From JACDAN01 sp035711385 (GTDB lineage: Bacteria > Actinomycetota > Thermoleophilia > Gaiellales > Gaiellaceae), in assembly GCA_035711385.1 (NCBI GenBank), contig DASTCG010000096.1:1-40628 (forward strand): a stretch of 40,628 nt of DNA, read 5' to 3'. This document shows, one piece after another, positions 31,050 through 38,816 of this stretch; positions within the stretch are counted from its first letter, which is position 1; each line of letters opens with the position of its first letter. The position numbers were made by a program, and so were the translations under genes. The notes under the pieces are model-generated. The model was not told the origin of the DNA and ran no database searches. It saw only the letters and a program-made list of their open reading frames with translations.

Positions 31050-31977
31050 ACGCGCTGAGGAGGACATCTTCTCCGACCGGACGGGCCGACAGACGGGTGA
31101 GGCGCAGCGGGTCGACCACGCTCTCGAAGAGCGTCGGCCCCTCGCCCGAGAGCGTCGGAGCCACGAAGACGAGCAGCTTGTCGAGGACCCCTGCGGCAAG
31201 GAACGCCGCCGCGATGCGCGGGCCGCCTTCGAGCAGGAGCGACTGGACGCCGTCCTCCGCGAGCGCCGCCAGCTCGCCCTCGATCGGCCCGGGACGCAGC
31301 TCGAGCTCCGACCCCTCGGGCAAGGCGCCGCGGCCGAACGCGAGGCGCCTCGGCTGGCGGACGGCGCCGACGCCTCTCGCGTCGAGCCGCGGCGCATCGG
31401 CGTGCACGGTGCCCATCCCGACACCCACGGCGTCGGACGCCGCCCGCAGCTCGTGGACGAGGCGGCGGCTCGCCTCGCCGGAGATCCAGCGCCGACCGGG
31501 AACGGTGAGCCGGCCGTCGAGCGTCATCGCCGCCTTGTACGTGACGAAGGGACGGCCCTCGCTCACCCACGTCCGCCAGGCCTCGTTCTGCACGCGGGCC
31601 TCGAAGAGATCGGCGTGCTCGACGACCACGCCGGCGCCGCGGAGCAGCTCGAGGCCGCCTTCGGCCTCGGGATTCGGGTCGAGCGAAGCGGCAACGACCC
31701 GCGCCACCCCCGACGTGAGGACGGCGTCCGTGCACGGCGGCGTGCGCCCGTGGTGCGTGCACGGCTCCATCGTCACGTAGAGCGTTGCCCCGCGCGCCCG
31801 CTCGCCGGCCGCCTCGAGCGCGATCACCTCGGCATGGGGGTCGCCCTTCCGCTCGTGCCAGCCCTCGCCCACGACCTCGCCGTCCCTGGCCACGACGGCA
31901 CCGACCACGGGGTTCGGCCGGGTCGTCCCCCTCCCTCGCTCGGCGAGCTCGAGCGCGCGGCGGAGGTGGTCGCTCAC
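31033..31977 (-). CDS. ribD: bifunctional diaminohydroxyphosphoribosylaminopyrimidine deaminase / reductase
   Basis: 314 aa. The deaminase half has the zinc site HAE (His48, Glu50) and the Cys pair in EPCTHHGRTPPC (Cys73, Cys82). The reductase half shows VTYKAAMTLDGRL, VGMGTVHADAPRL and the LLLEGGPRIAAAFL segment. It performs the second and third steps after GTP cyclohydrolase II. It starts at GTG 31977, overlapping the rpe stop (GTGA). Much longer open frames upstream of this start are shadows of rpe. Confidence 0.94.
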   Translation of the reverse strand: MSDHLRRALELAERGRGTTRPNPVVGAVVARDGEVVGEGWHERKGDPHAEVIALEAAGERARGATLYVTMEPCTHHGRTPPCTDAVLTSGVARVVAASLDPNPEAEGGLELLRGAGVVVEHADLFEARVQNEAWRTWVSEGRPFVTYKAAMTLDGRLTVPGRRWISGEASRRLVHELRAASDAVGVGMGTVHADAPRLDARGVGAVRQPRRLAFGRGALPEGSELELRPGPIEGELAALAEDGVQSLLLEGGPRIAAAFLAAGVLDKLLVFVAPTLSGEGPTLFESVVDPLRLTRLSARPVGEDVLLSAYVHEP

Positions 31978-32651
31978 GTCGCCTCGGCGACCAGCTCCTC
32001 GTACGCGCGCGCGATGTCGTCGCGTCCGAAGATGCTGCTGCCGGCGACGAAGAGGCGGGCGCCGACCTCCCGCAGCAGCCGCACGTTGGCGGCCCCGACG
32101 CCGCCGTCCACCTGGATCAGCTTCTCGTCGGGAAGGAGGCTCCGCAACCGCTCGATCCGACCGAGCGCCTCGGGCATGAACGGCTGCCCGGAGTAGCCGG
32201 GCTCGATGCTCATGCAGAGGACGACGTCGAACGGGTCGGCCGCCTCGGCGGCCTCCTCCGGCTCGCTCTCCGGCTTGAAGGAGAGCCCGACCTGGAGCTC
32301 GTGCTCCCGCGCCTGCCGGGCGACCGCCGCCGGGTCGTCCACCGCCTCGAGGTGGAACGTGACGCTGTCGCCGCCCGCCTGCGCGATCGCCTCGAAATGG
32401 CGCTCGGGGTGCTCGACCATCAGGTGGCAGTCCAGCCTCCCGCCGAGGCGGTGGACGATCGGGGAGATCGACTGCAGCACGATCGGCCCGATCGTGATCG
32501 GCGGGACGAAATGGCCGTCGCCGACGTCGAATTGGAAGATCCGGGCGCCGGCCCGCATGAGCGTCTCGATCTGCTCGCCGAGCCGCGAGAAGTCGGCCGC
32601 GTAGAGCGACGGCTCGACCTCGACCGTTCGGATCCAGTCCCGCCAGGGCAC
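31974..32651 (-). CDS. rpe: ribulose-phosphate 3-epimerase, with altered metal-ligand position
   Basis: 225 aa TIM-barrel protein that interconverts ribulose 5-phosphate and xylulose 5-phosphate. The conserved EPSLYAADF, DGHFVPP, DCHLMVEHP and LIQVDGGV segments are present. The segment normally H-x-D-x-M-D-G-H-F-V-P reads Q-F-D-V-G-D-G-H-F-V-P: the first metal-ligand His is Gln40, while the Asp (42), His76 and the Asp of VDGG remain. This may be a divergent subgroup. It starts at GTG 32651, just inside the repeat element's edge. In a riboflavin operon it is a source of the ribulose 5-phosphate used by ribBA. Confidence 0.9.
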   Translation of the reverse strand: MPWRDWIRTVEVEPSLYAADFSRLGEQIETLMRAGARIFQFDVGDGHFVPPITIGPIVLQSISPIVHRLGGRLDCHLMVEHPERHFEAIAQAGGDSVTFHLEAVDDPAAVARQAREHELQVGLSFKPESEPEEAAEAADPFDVVLCMSIEPGYSGQPFMPEALGRIERLRSLLPDEKLIQVDGGVGAANVRLLREVGARLFVAGSSIFGRDDIARAYEELVAEAT

Positions 32652-32657
32652 GGCGCA

Positions 32658-32663
32658 AGCTTA
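32658..32663 (-). promoter_or_regulatory. -10-like box TAAGCT before rpe
   Basis: TAAGCT is 6 nt before GTG 32651 and abuts the foldback element, whose DNA would therefore provide any -35 region of this promoter. Confidence 0.4.
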
Positions 32664-32825
32664 GAACTGGTCTCAGAATGTGGCTCGTCGCCAGGGTGCG
32701 ATGGGTGGATGCCAGGCCCGGACGCAGACCGCGTCCAGATCAGGCCGATCTGGGCGCGGTCGAGGACGACGCCTGGCGCCGCCCAGCGCAGCCTGGCGGC
32801 ACAGCGCTCATTTTGAGACCAGTTC
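32664..32825. repeat. 162-bp foldback element with 17-bp inverted ends
   Basis: Left end GAACTGGTCTCAGAATG (32664-32680) matches the right end CATTTTGAGACCAGTTC (32809-32825) inverted with one mismatch. Inner arms also pair: GCCAGG-TGCG-TGGG-GG-GCCAGGC with its complement, then GACCGCG/CGCGGTC and CAGATC-AGGCC-GATCTG at the centre. The whole folds on itself. The right end overlaps the rsmB 3' end and supplies its last six codons and stop. It lies in the gap between rsmB and rpe, both minus-strand genes. MITE-like; no transposase is seen. Confidence 0.7.
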
Positions 32826-34037
32826 TTGAGGACGGAGGGCGGCGACGAAGAAGCCGGACGTCCCGTGGCGATGGGGCAGGGTCAGGAGGAACTCGGGACG
32901 CCGCGGATGCGCGAACTCGGGCCACCGCCCGCTCAGCGGCTCGACGGTCAGGCCGGAAGCGTCCACGACGTCCTCGTTCTCGGCCCGCGCGATCGTGCAG
33001 ACCGAGTAGACGATCCGTCCGCCCGGCCTCACCCGTTCCGCCGCCGCCGCCAGCAGCTCGAGCTGGAGGGCGGGCAGCGGACGGGCGCGCCAGCGGAGGT
33101 CGGGCCGTGCGGCGAGGACGCCGAGCCCGGAGCACGGTGCGTCCACGAGCACTCGGTCGAACCCATCGAGATCGGACGGCAGCTCGCGCGCGTCCGCGTG
33201 CACGACGCGCACGTTCTCGAACCCGAGCTGGGCGACGTTCCTCTCGAGCTCCCGCGCGCGCCCCGGATGCAGCTCCACCGCGACCACCTCGGCCGCACGC
33301 TCCGCGAGCTGCGTGGTCTTGCCGCCCGGCGCCGCGCAAAGATCGAGCACGCGCTCGCCCTCCCGGACCTCCACCGCCGCCCCGGCGAGCTGGGAGCCTC
33401 GGCTCTGCGGCCAGACGGTGCCCGACTCGAGCTCCGCCGGGTCGATCCGGTCGACGACACGCGCCTCGCCGGTCCCGACGACCCGGACCGCGGTCTCGGG
33501 CGGCTCGTTCTGCACGCGCATGAGCGCCAGCGCGTACTCAGCCCCCCACTCCTCCCACCACGTCTCGGCGATCCAGTCCGGGTAGGAATGCCGGAGCGCC
33601 GCCTCCTGCGGCGTCGACTCCGGAAGCCCGTCCAGCAGCCCGCGGACCCCCTCGGCGACTCGCCGGAGCACCGCGTTCGCAAACCCGGCCGCGCGCCGCG
33701 CCCTCGACGCCTTCACGAGCTCGACCGCCTCGTTCACGCTCGCCCGGGCGGGCACGCCGCCCAGGAACCCGAGCTCGTACGCGCCGAGCCTGATCGCCGC
33801 GCGGACCGGCGGATCCATCACGGTCACCGGACGGCCGCCCAGCCGCTCGATCGCGTAGTCGAGCGTCCGAACCCGCTGGATCGCACCGTAGACGACTCGT
33901 TGCGCGAACGCCCGGTCCCGCTCGTCGAGCACCGCCGCCGCAGAGGCGAACGCCCGGTCGGCGTACGCGTCCTCCTCGAACACGCGGAGGAGGACGGTGT
34001 GCGCCGCCTGCCGGGCTGCGCTAGCGCCGGAGGCCAC
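32808..34037 (-). CDS. rsmB: 16S rRNA cytosine-C5 methyltransferase RsmB (Sun)
   Basis: 409 aa. An N-terminal NusB-like RNA-binding domain (residues ~8-130) is followed by a Nol1/Nop2/Sun methyltransferase domain: LDLCAAPGGKTTQL for SAM, DAPCSGLG with motif IV Cys at about 301, and the catalytic VCTI segment with Cys near 348 in place of the usual TCT. It modifies C967 of 16S rRNA. It starts at GTG 34037, overlapping fmt by 17 nt. The last residues, QELVSK, and the TGA stop are encoded in the inverted end of the foldback element, so the original C-terminus was probably replaced. Confidence 0.93.
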   Translation of the reverse strand: MASGASAARQAAHTVLLRVFEEDAYADRAFASAAAVLDERDRAFAQRVVYGAIQRVRTLDYAIERLGGRPVTVMDPPVRAAIRLGAYELGFLGGVPARASVNEAVELVKASRARRAAGFANAVLRRVAEGVRGLLDGLPESTPQEAALRHSYPDWIAETWWEEWGAEYALALMRVQNEPPETAVRVVGTGEARVVDRIDPAELESGTVWPQSRGSQLAGAAVEVREGERVLDLCAAPGGKTTQLAERAAEVVAVELHPGRARELERNVAQLGFENVRVVHADARELPSDLDGFDRVLVDAPCSGLGVLAARPDLRWRARPLPALQLELLAAAAERVRPGGRIVYSVCTIARAENEDVVDASGLTVEPLSGRWPEFAHPRRPEFLLTLPHRHGTSGFFVAALRPQELVSK

Positions 34038-34806
34038 GCTCGAACTCGTCCAGCGTCATCCGCCGGCCGCCTTCCGGCTGCAGCTCGACCACCTCCAGTC
34101 GACCGTCGGCGAGCCGCGACCGCCAGACGATCACCGGGCGCCCGTGCAGCTCGCCGCGCGCCCCGATGTGCGGCGACAGGGCGCGGATCCGGTCGTGCAG
34201 CTCCTTCGAAGGCCGGGACCAGTCGAGCAGGCGATCGTCCGCGGCGATCTTCTCGGCGTAGGTGACCTCGCCCTCCTGGGGCCGGAACTCGCCTTCGAGC
34301 GCCCGGTCGACGAGCCCGGGAGCGAGCTCGGCGGCGCGGCCGTAGACGACGCCGGCGTCGTCGTCGTTCCCTATCGCAAACGACTCCGCGGCGCCGACCG
34401 GCCCGGCGTCGAGCTCCTCGACGAGCCGGATGACGCTGACGCCGGTCTCGTCGTCGCCGGCCATGATCGCTCGCTCGACCGGCGCCGCACCGCGCCAGCG
34501 CGGGAGCAGCGACGGATGGACGTTCAGCCACTCGGCCTGCTCGAGCAGCTCGCGCGGGATGAGCGCGCCGTAGTCGACGAGCACGACTACGTCGACGCCG
34601 AGCTCGAGGCCGGCCGGTCGCTCGGGCTGGCGGACCGGGATGCCCAGCCGCTGCGCCGTCTCCTTCGCGGGAGGGGCGGCCAGGCGGCGCCCCCGGCCCT
34701 TCGGCCGGTCGGGCCGCGTGAGGACGTAGTCGATCTCCTGCCCGGCGGCGAGCTCGGCGAGGACGTCGGCGCCGAACCTTCCCGTCGCCGCGACGGCGAG
34801 CCGCAC
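34021..34806 (-). CDS. fmt: methionyl-tRNA formyltransferase, short form
   Basis: 261 aa, against about 310 for E. coli. It formylates initiator Met-tRNA with 10-formyl-THF. Catalytic Asn95, His97 and Asp133 are in NVHPSLLPRWRG and ELDAG; TRPDRPKGRGR is the N-terminal loop. The C-terminal domain (from about 180) is shortened but keeps KIAADDRLLDW. The start GTG 34806 shares a base with the def stop (TAGTG). The order def-fmt-rsmB is the usual one. Confidence 0.94.
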   Translation of the reverse strand: MRLAVAATGRFGADVLAELAAGQEIDYVLTRPDRPKGRGRRLAAPPAKETAQRLGIPVRQPERPAGLELGVDVVVLVDYGALIPRELLEQAEWLNVHPSLLPRWRGAAPVERAIMAGDDETGVSVIRLVEELDAGPVGAAESFAIGNDDDAGVVYGRAAELAPGLVDRALEGEFRPQEGEVTYAEKIAADDRLLDWSRPSKELHDRIRALSPHIGARGELHGRPVIVWRSRLADGRLEVVELQPEGGRRMTLDEFERGLRR

Positions 34807-35372
34807 TAGGGAGTGAGGACGGCCTTCGGCCGGAGGACCGCGAGCGCGGCCTTGCGCGCCTCGTCGGTCGTGCGGTCGAGGATCAGGACGCCGTCGAGGT
34901 GGTCGAGCTCGTGCTGCACGACCCTCGCCGGGTGCTCGGTCAGCTCGAGCGACAGCTCTCCGCCCTCGAGGTCGCGCCCCTCGAGCCGTAGGGACACCGC
35001 TCGCTCGACCGGCATCTGGACGCCGACGAGCGACAGGCACCCCTCGTCGTCGACCACCGTCTCCTCGGAACGCTCCGCGACCACGGGATTGGCGACGGCC
35101 ACGGGCTCGCTCTCCGCGTCCGGCTGGAAGACGAAGAGCCGGCGGATGATCCCGACCTGCGTTGCGGCGAGCCCGACGCCGTTCGCGTCGCGCATCAGGT
35201 TCGTCATGCGCTCCGCGAGCCTGCGCAGGTCGTCGTCGAACGACTCGACCTCACGAGCCTCCATCCGGAGCACGGGGTCCGGGTACTGCCTGATCTGCCC
35301 GAGCGCGAGCCGTCGGCGGCCTTCCGCCTCCTCGTCGAGCTCGTCGGTCCGGATCTCCCCCGCCTCTGCCAC
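34806..35372 (-). CDS. def: peptide deformylase
   Basis: 188 aa iron or zinc enzyme that removes the formyl group from new proteins. Motif 1 GVGLAATQ at residues 65-72, motif 2 EGCLSL with Cys112, and motif 3 HELDH at 154-158 are intact. About 25 extra N-terminal acidic residues precede the usual IRQYPDPVLR start. GTG 35372 is 15 nt after the priA stop; one base overlaps fmt. Confidence 0.96.
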   Translation of the reverse strand: MAEAGEIRTDELDEEAEGRRRLALGQIRQYPDPVLRMEAREVESFDDDLRRLAERMTNLMRDANGVGLAATQVGIIRRLFVFQPDAESEPVAVANPVVAERSEETVVDDEGCLSLVGVQMPVERAVSLRLEGRDLEGGELSLELTEHPARVVQHELDHLDGVLILDRTTDEARKAALAVLRPKAVLTP

Positions 35373-35387
35373 AGCGGCCGTATGTAA

Positions 35388-37316
35388 TCAGAGCGCTTGG
35401 GGGTCGACGTCGACCGTCGCCCTGACCCCGGCGCGGCTCATCGCAGGTGCCGCCGCGGAGAGAATCCGCGCGGCGGTCGAGGCGACCGGACGCACCCGGT
35501 CGGTCTTGACCAGGAGCTGCGCCCGGTGCCGCCCGCGCAGCCGCAGGAGCGGCGCGGGGCCGAGGACGTCCATCCCCTTGAGCCCGGCGGCGACCTCGCC
35601 CAGCAGCTGCATCGCATCCCCCGCCTCGCTTGCGTCCGCCACCACCCTGACGAGGTGGCGGTACGGCGGATAGCCGAGCTCGCGGCGGCGTTGCAGCTCC
35701 TCGGCGAGGAAGCGCGAGACGTCGTGGCGCGCTGCGTGGACGATCGGGCGCGCGTCGGGCTGGTAGGTCTGGACGATCACGCGCCCGGGCGCGTCGCGGC
35801 CACTCCGCCCAGCGAGCTGGGTGACGAGCTGGAAGGTGCGCTCCTCGGCCCGGAAGTCCGGCAGGCCGAGACCCGTGTCCGCGTCGACGACGGCGGCGAG
35901 CGCGACGCCCGCGAAGTGGTGGCCCTTCGCCACCATCTGCGTCCCGACGAGCGCGGCCCGGTCGGTCTCGGCAAAGCGGCGGAGCGCCGCCGTCAGCTCG
36001 GCCGGCCGGCGGACGGCATCCGCGTCGACCCGGATCCGCTCCAGGCCGGGAACCTTGTCCGCGAGCTCCTGCTCCAGGCGCTGGGTACCGGCGCCGATGC
36101 GAGCGAGCTCGGGCGAGCCGCAGGCGGGGCAGGCTGCTCCGATCGCCTCGGCGTGGGAGCAGTGGTGGCAGTGGAGCCGCCCGTCGTCGTGCAGGACGAG
36201 CGCGACGTCACAGTTCGGGCAGCGGCGCGTCTCACCGCAAGCGCGGCAGTGGATCGCGGGCGCGACACCGCGCCGGTTCAGCAGCAGGATCGCCTTCCCG
36301 CCGCCGCTCTCGAGCGCGCCGAGCTCGGCGAGCAGCGGCGCCGACAGCGGGTAACCGGCCTCGCGGCGCAGGTCGACGACCCGGACGGGAGGCAGCGGCC
36401 CCGCGAGCCGCCCGCCGAGCTCGAGCCGCTCCAGCGTCGCCCAGCTCTCAGGTCTCGGCGTCGCCGTCCCGAAGACCGCGACGGCGCCCTCGAGCGCCGC
36501 CCGCTTCGCCGCGACCGTCCGGGCGTCGTAGCGCGGATCGGACTCCTGCTTGTACGAGGAGTCGTGCTCCTCGTCCACGCAGATCACCCCCAGCCGGGCG
36601 ACCGGCGCGAAGACGGCTGAGCGGGCGCCGACGACGACCGGTGCATCGCCGCTCGCGATCCGGGCGCGCTCGTCGCGGCGCTCGGCGTCGGTGAGCGCGG
36701 AGTGAAGGACGGCCACTCGGTCGCCGAAGCGCGCCCGCAGCCTCCCGACCGTCTGGGGCGCCAGCGCGATCTCGGGCACGAGCACGATCGCGCCCTTCCC
36801 GCGCTCGAGTGCCGCTGCGCACGCCTGGAGGTAGACCTCCGTCTTCCCGCTCCCCGTCGCCCCGTGCAGGAGGAAATTGCCTCCGCCCTCGTCCAGCGCG
36901 CCGCGGATCCTCCGCAGCGCCCGCTCCTGACTCTCGCTCAGCCGTGCCGGTTCGGCCTCGCCGCCGAGGGAGTCGCGCTCGCCGGGCCGGGGCCGCTCAC
37001 CCCGCGCCTTCCGCTGCAGCGGCGCGACGAGCTCCAGCGCGCGAGCGGGTGTCGAGCCGTAGTAGTCCGCAAGCCAGAGGGCGAGGTCGACGAGCGTCTC
37101 CGGCAGCTCGTCGACGACGTCCCCGACCGGTGCCGCAGTCACGCCCTCCGGCGGCCCGTGCTCGAGGCCGACCACGACGCCGCGCCGCTGCGCTCCGCCG
37201 AAGCGAAGCGAGACGACCGAGCCCTTGCCGACGGCCGGCGGCACCTCGTAGGTGAAGGGCCGTGCGAGCGCCCGCGACGAGACGAGCGGGTAGACGGAGG
37301 CGTAGCGGGCGCTCAC
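35388..37316 (-). CDS. priA: primosomal protein N', replication-restart helicase PriA
   Basis: 642 aa. The N-terminal 3'-DNA-binding domain (FTYEVPPAVGKGSVVSLRFG) is followed by an SF2 helicase with Walker A GATGSGKT at 152-159, DEEHD near 246, and TQMVAKGHHF and QLAGRSGRD in the second RecA domain. A zinc domain with eight Cys (CRAC, CPNC, CHHC, CPAC) lies between them. All helicase motifs look intact, which is worth noting because some actinobacterial PriA proteins have lost them. GTG 37316 has a -10-like box 6 nt upstream. First gene of the def-fmt-rsmB group. Confidence 0.95.
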   Translation of the reverse strand: MSARYASVYPLVSSRALARPFTYEVPPAVGKGSVVSLRFGGAQRRGVVVGLEHGPPEGVTAAPVGDVVDELPETLVDLALWLADYYGSTPARALELVAPLQRKARGERPRPGERDSLGGEAEPARLSESQERALRRIRGALDEGGGNFLLHGATGSGKTEVYLQACAAALERGKGAIVLVPEIALAPQTVGRLRARFGDRVAVLHSALTDAERRDERARIASGDAPVVVGARSAVFAPVARLGVICVDEEHDSSYKQESDPRYDARTVAAKRAALEGAVAVFGTATPRPESWATLERLELGGRLAGPLPPVRVVDLRREAGYPLSAPLLAELGALESGGGKAILLLNRRGVAPAIHCRACGETRRCPNCDVALVLHDDGRLHCHHCSHAEAIGAACPACGSPELARIGAGTQRLEQELADKVPGLERIRVDADAVRRPAELTAALRRFAETDRAALVGTQMVAKGHHFAGVALAAVVDADTGLGLPDFRAEERTFQLVTQLAGRSGRDAPGRVIVQTYQPDARPIVHAARHDVSRFLAEELQRRRELGYPPYRHLVRVVADASEAGDAMQLLGEVAAGLKGMDVLGPAPLLRLRGRHRAQLLVKTDRVRPVASTAARILSAAAPAMSRAGVRATVDVDPQAL

Positions 37317-37322
37317 CCCGCC

Positions 37323-37328
37323 AGCCTA
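37323..37328 (-). promoter_or_regulatory. -10-like box TAGGCT for priA
   Basis: TAGGCT is 6 nt before GTG 37316 in the 20-bp gap after the permease gene. Confidence 0.4.
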
Positions 37329-37336
37329 GTGTCCGG

Positions 37337-38062
37337 CTAGGCCGTCTTCGGTGCGGGCTTCGGGGCGCCGGTGCGCAGGTACAGCCACAGCGCGGGGACG
37401 AGGTACGCGGCGAGGATGCCCACCTGGAGCAGCATGCTCTCTGGCAGGATGCCGCCGTCGGCGAGCTCGTGGACGCCGCCGAATAGGAGCCAACCGGCGA
37501 AGGCGAGGAGCAGCAGGCTGGTCACCGTGAAGAACCGACGCAGGTCGAGACGCGAGCTGCCTCGGTAGAAGAGGTAGCCGAGCGCCACTGCGGCAAGGAG
37601 GCCGAGCGCGCCGCCGACGAACGACACGACCGCGTTCGAGTTCTCGAACGTCCCGAGCAGGAAGAGCGCCGTCTCCAGCCCCTCGCGGAGCACTCCGACG
37701 AACGCCACCACTGCCAGTCCGACCGCGGAGCCGACCTTGAGCGCCTCCTCGACCTGCGACTCGAGATGCCTGCGGATCGCTCGGGCATGGCTGCGCATCC
37801 AGAAGACCATCCACGTGAGCATCGCGGCCGCGGCCAGCATGATCGAGCCCTCCCAGAGCGCCTCGGCCCGACCCTCGAACTCGGTGCCGATCGCGTAGAG
37901 GGCGATGCCCGCCGCGACGCTGATGGCGACAGCGGTGAGTGCGCCGATCCAGACGGACAAGAAGGCATCCCTGCGTCCGGTCCGGTTCAGAAACGCAAGG
38001 ACGATCCCCACGATGAGCGAGGCCTCGAACCCTTCTCGCAGCGTCACCACTGCTGCTCCCAC
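37337..38062 (-). CDS. FTR1-family iron permease (EfeU-like)
   Basis: 241 aa, with about seven hydrophobic segments. The two REGxE iron-binding motifs are seen: LREGFEAS at residues 8-14 and LREGLETALF near 125-134, as in FTR1/EfeU high-affinity iron transporters. No EfeO or EfeB gene follows, so it probably lacks the usual partners. GTG 38062 has AAAGGAG 5 nt upstream, a leader-type start; longer frames upstream cross the operator. Divergent from the DtxR gene, with a palindrome between them: regulation by iron is likely. Confidence 0.92.
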   Translation of the reverse strand: MGAAVVTLREGFEASLIVGIVLAFLNRTGRRDAFLSVWIGALTAVAISVAAGIALYAIGTEFEGRAEALWEGSIMLAAAAMLTWMVFWMRSHARAIRRHLESQVEEALKVGSAVGLAVVAFVGVLREGLETALFLLGTFENSNAVVSFVGGALGLLAAVALGYLFYRGSSRLDLRRFFTVTSLLLLAFAGWLLFGGVHELADGGILPESMLLQVGILAAYLVPALWLYLRTGAPKPAPKTA

Positions 38063-38084
38063 CCGATCTCCTTTCCGGCGAGGT

Positions 38085-38102
38085 TGTAAGGCGTACCTTA
38101 CA
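38085..38102. promoter_or_regulatory. palindromic operator TGTAAGG-N4-CCTTACA, likely DtxR-type box
   Basis: A perfect 7+7 bp inverted repeat with a 4-bp spacer, between the divergent permease and DtxR-family genes. The AGG-CCT core and size resemble IdeR/DtxR boxes. It lies where the -35 of the regulator promoter would be and just before the permease ribosome site, so binding would block both genes. Confidence 0.65.
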
Positions 38103-38116
38103 GGGACGGCGGCGAC

Positions 38117-38122
38117 TATAAC
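38117..38122 (+). promoter_or_regulatory. -10-like box TATAAC for the DtxR-family gene
   Basis: TATAAC is 10 nt before ATG 38133, with the palindrome upstream of it at the -35 position. On the minus strand the same DNA reads TATAGT, so it may also serve the permease. Confidence 0.5.
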
Positions 38123-38132
38123 GCAAACCCTC

Positions 38133-38816
38133 ATGGCGCATCGGCACTCCGTCGACGAGTACCTCGAGACGATCTACTTCCTCGCGTTCCCGATCGGCGA
38201 GTACGCGCCGCCGGGCTCGAAATCGCCGGCGCTGGCGTCCCGCGTGGCCGAGATGCTGGGCGTGTCGCGCGCGTCGGCCGGGGAGATGCTGAAGCGGCTC
38301 GAGCGCGAAGGGCTCGTGCGACGGGGCGAGCGCAAGGAGGCGCTCCTGACGAAGAAGGGGCGCACGCGTGCCGAGCGCGTCGTCCGCAAGCACCGGATCA
38401 TCGAGCGGCTTCTGACCGACTTCATGGGCTACACGGCGGCCGAGGCTCACGTCCACGCGGACGAGCTCGGCGACACGTTCAGCGACGACATGATCGAGCG
38501 GGTGGCCGAGCGGCTCGGGCATCCGGAGCGCTGTCCCCACGGCTGGCCGGTCGACCCTGCGTTCGAGCAGGCCGAGAACGAGGAGCTGGTGGCGCTCGCG
38601 GAGCTCGAGGAGGGCGCGAGCGCGACGATCGTCCGGCTCGCGGAGCACGACGGCGACCTCCTCCACTGGTTCTACGAGACGGGTCTCGAGCCCGGCGCCG
38701 AGATCCGCGTCACGAAGGCGGATCCCGCCACTGGGCGGTTCCGGGTCGAGCTCGACGGCCGGCAGGCGAGCCTCGCCGATAAGGCTTCCGCCGGCCTGTT
38801 CGTCCGGCCTCAGTAG
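38133..38816 (+). CDS. DtxR-family metal-dependent transcription regulator with C-terminal FeoA-like domain
   Basis: 227 aa. The winged-helix DNA-binding domain (residues 1-70) has the recognition-helix region RVAEMLGVSRASAGEMLKRL. The dimerisation and metal domain follows, with HRIIERLLTDFMGYTAAEAHVHADELGDTFSDDMIERVAERLG and the HPERCPHGWP segment. The C-terminal 75 residues, from ALAELEEGAS, are an SH3/FeoA-like domain. It would repress iron uptake when bound to Fe(II) or Mn(II). The palindrome 30 bp upstream suggests control of itself and of the FTR1 permease. Confidence 0.93.
   Translation: MAHRHSVDEYLETIYFLAFPIGEYAPPGSKSPALASRVAEMLGVSRASAGEMLKRLEREGLVRRGERKEALLTKKGRTRAERVVRKHRIIERLLTDFMGYTAAEAHVHADELGDTFSDDMIERVAERLGHPERCPHGWPVDPAFEQAENEELVALAELEEGASATIVRLAEHDGDLLHWFYETGLEPGAEIRVTKADPATGRFRVELDGRQASLADKASAGLFVRPQ

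Noticed and set aside
29028..31058. 676-codon plus-strand frame across the riboflavin genes
   Set aside because: Antisense shadow of ribBA, ribE and ribH; no domain is recognisable.
31033..32658. 541-codon frame containing ribD
   Set aside because: The upstream half is a shadow of rpe; ribD starts at GTG 31977.
30263..32664. FMN riboswitch controlling the riboflavin genes
   Set aside because: The gaps between genes are 0-20 bp, apart from the foldback element, and show none of the conserved FMN-riboswitch stems.
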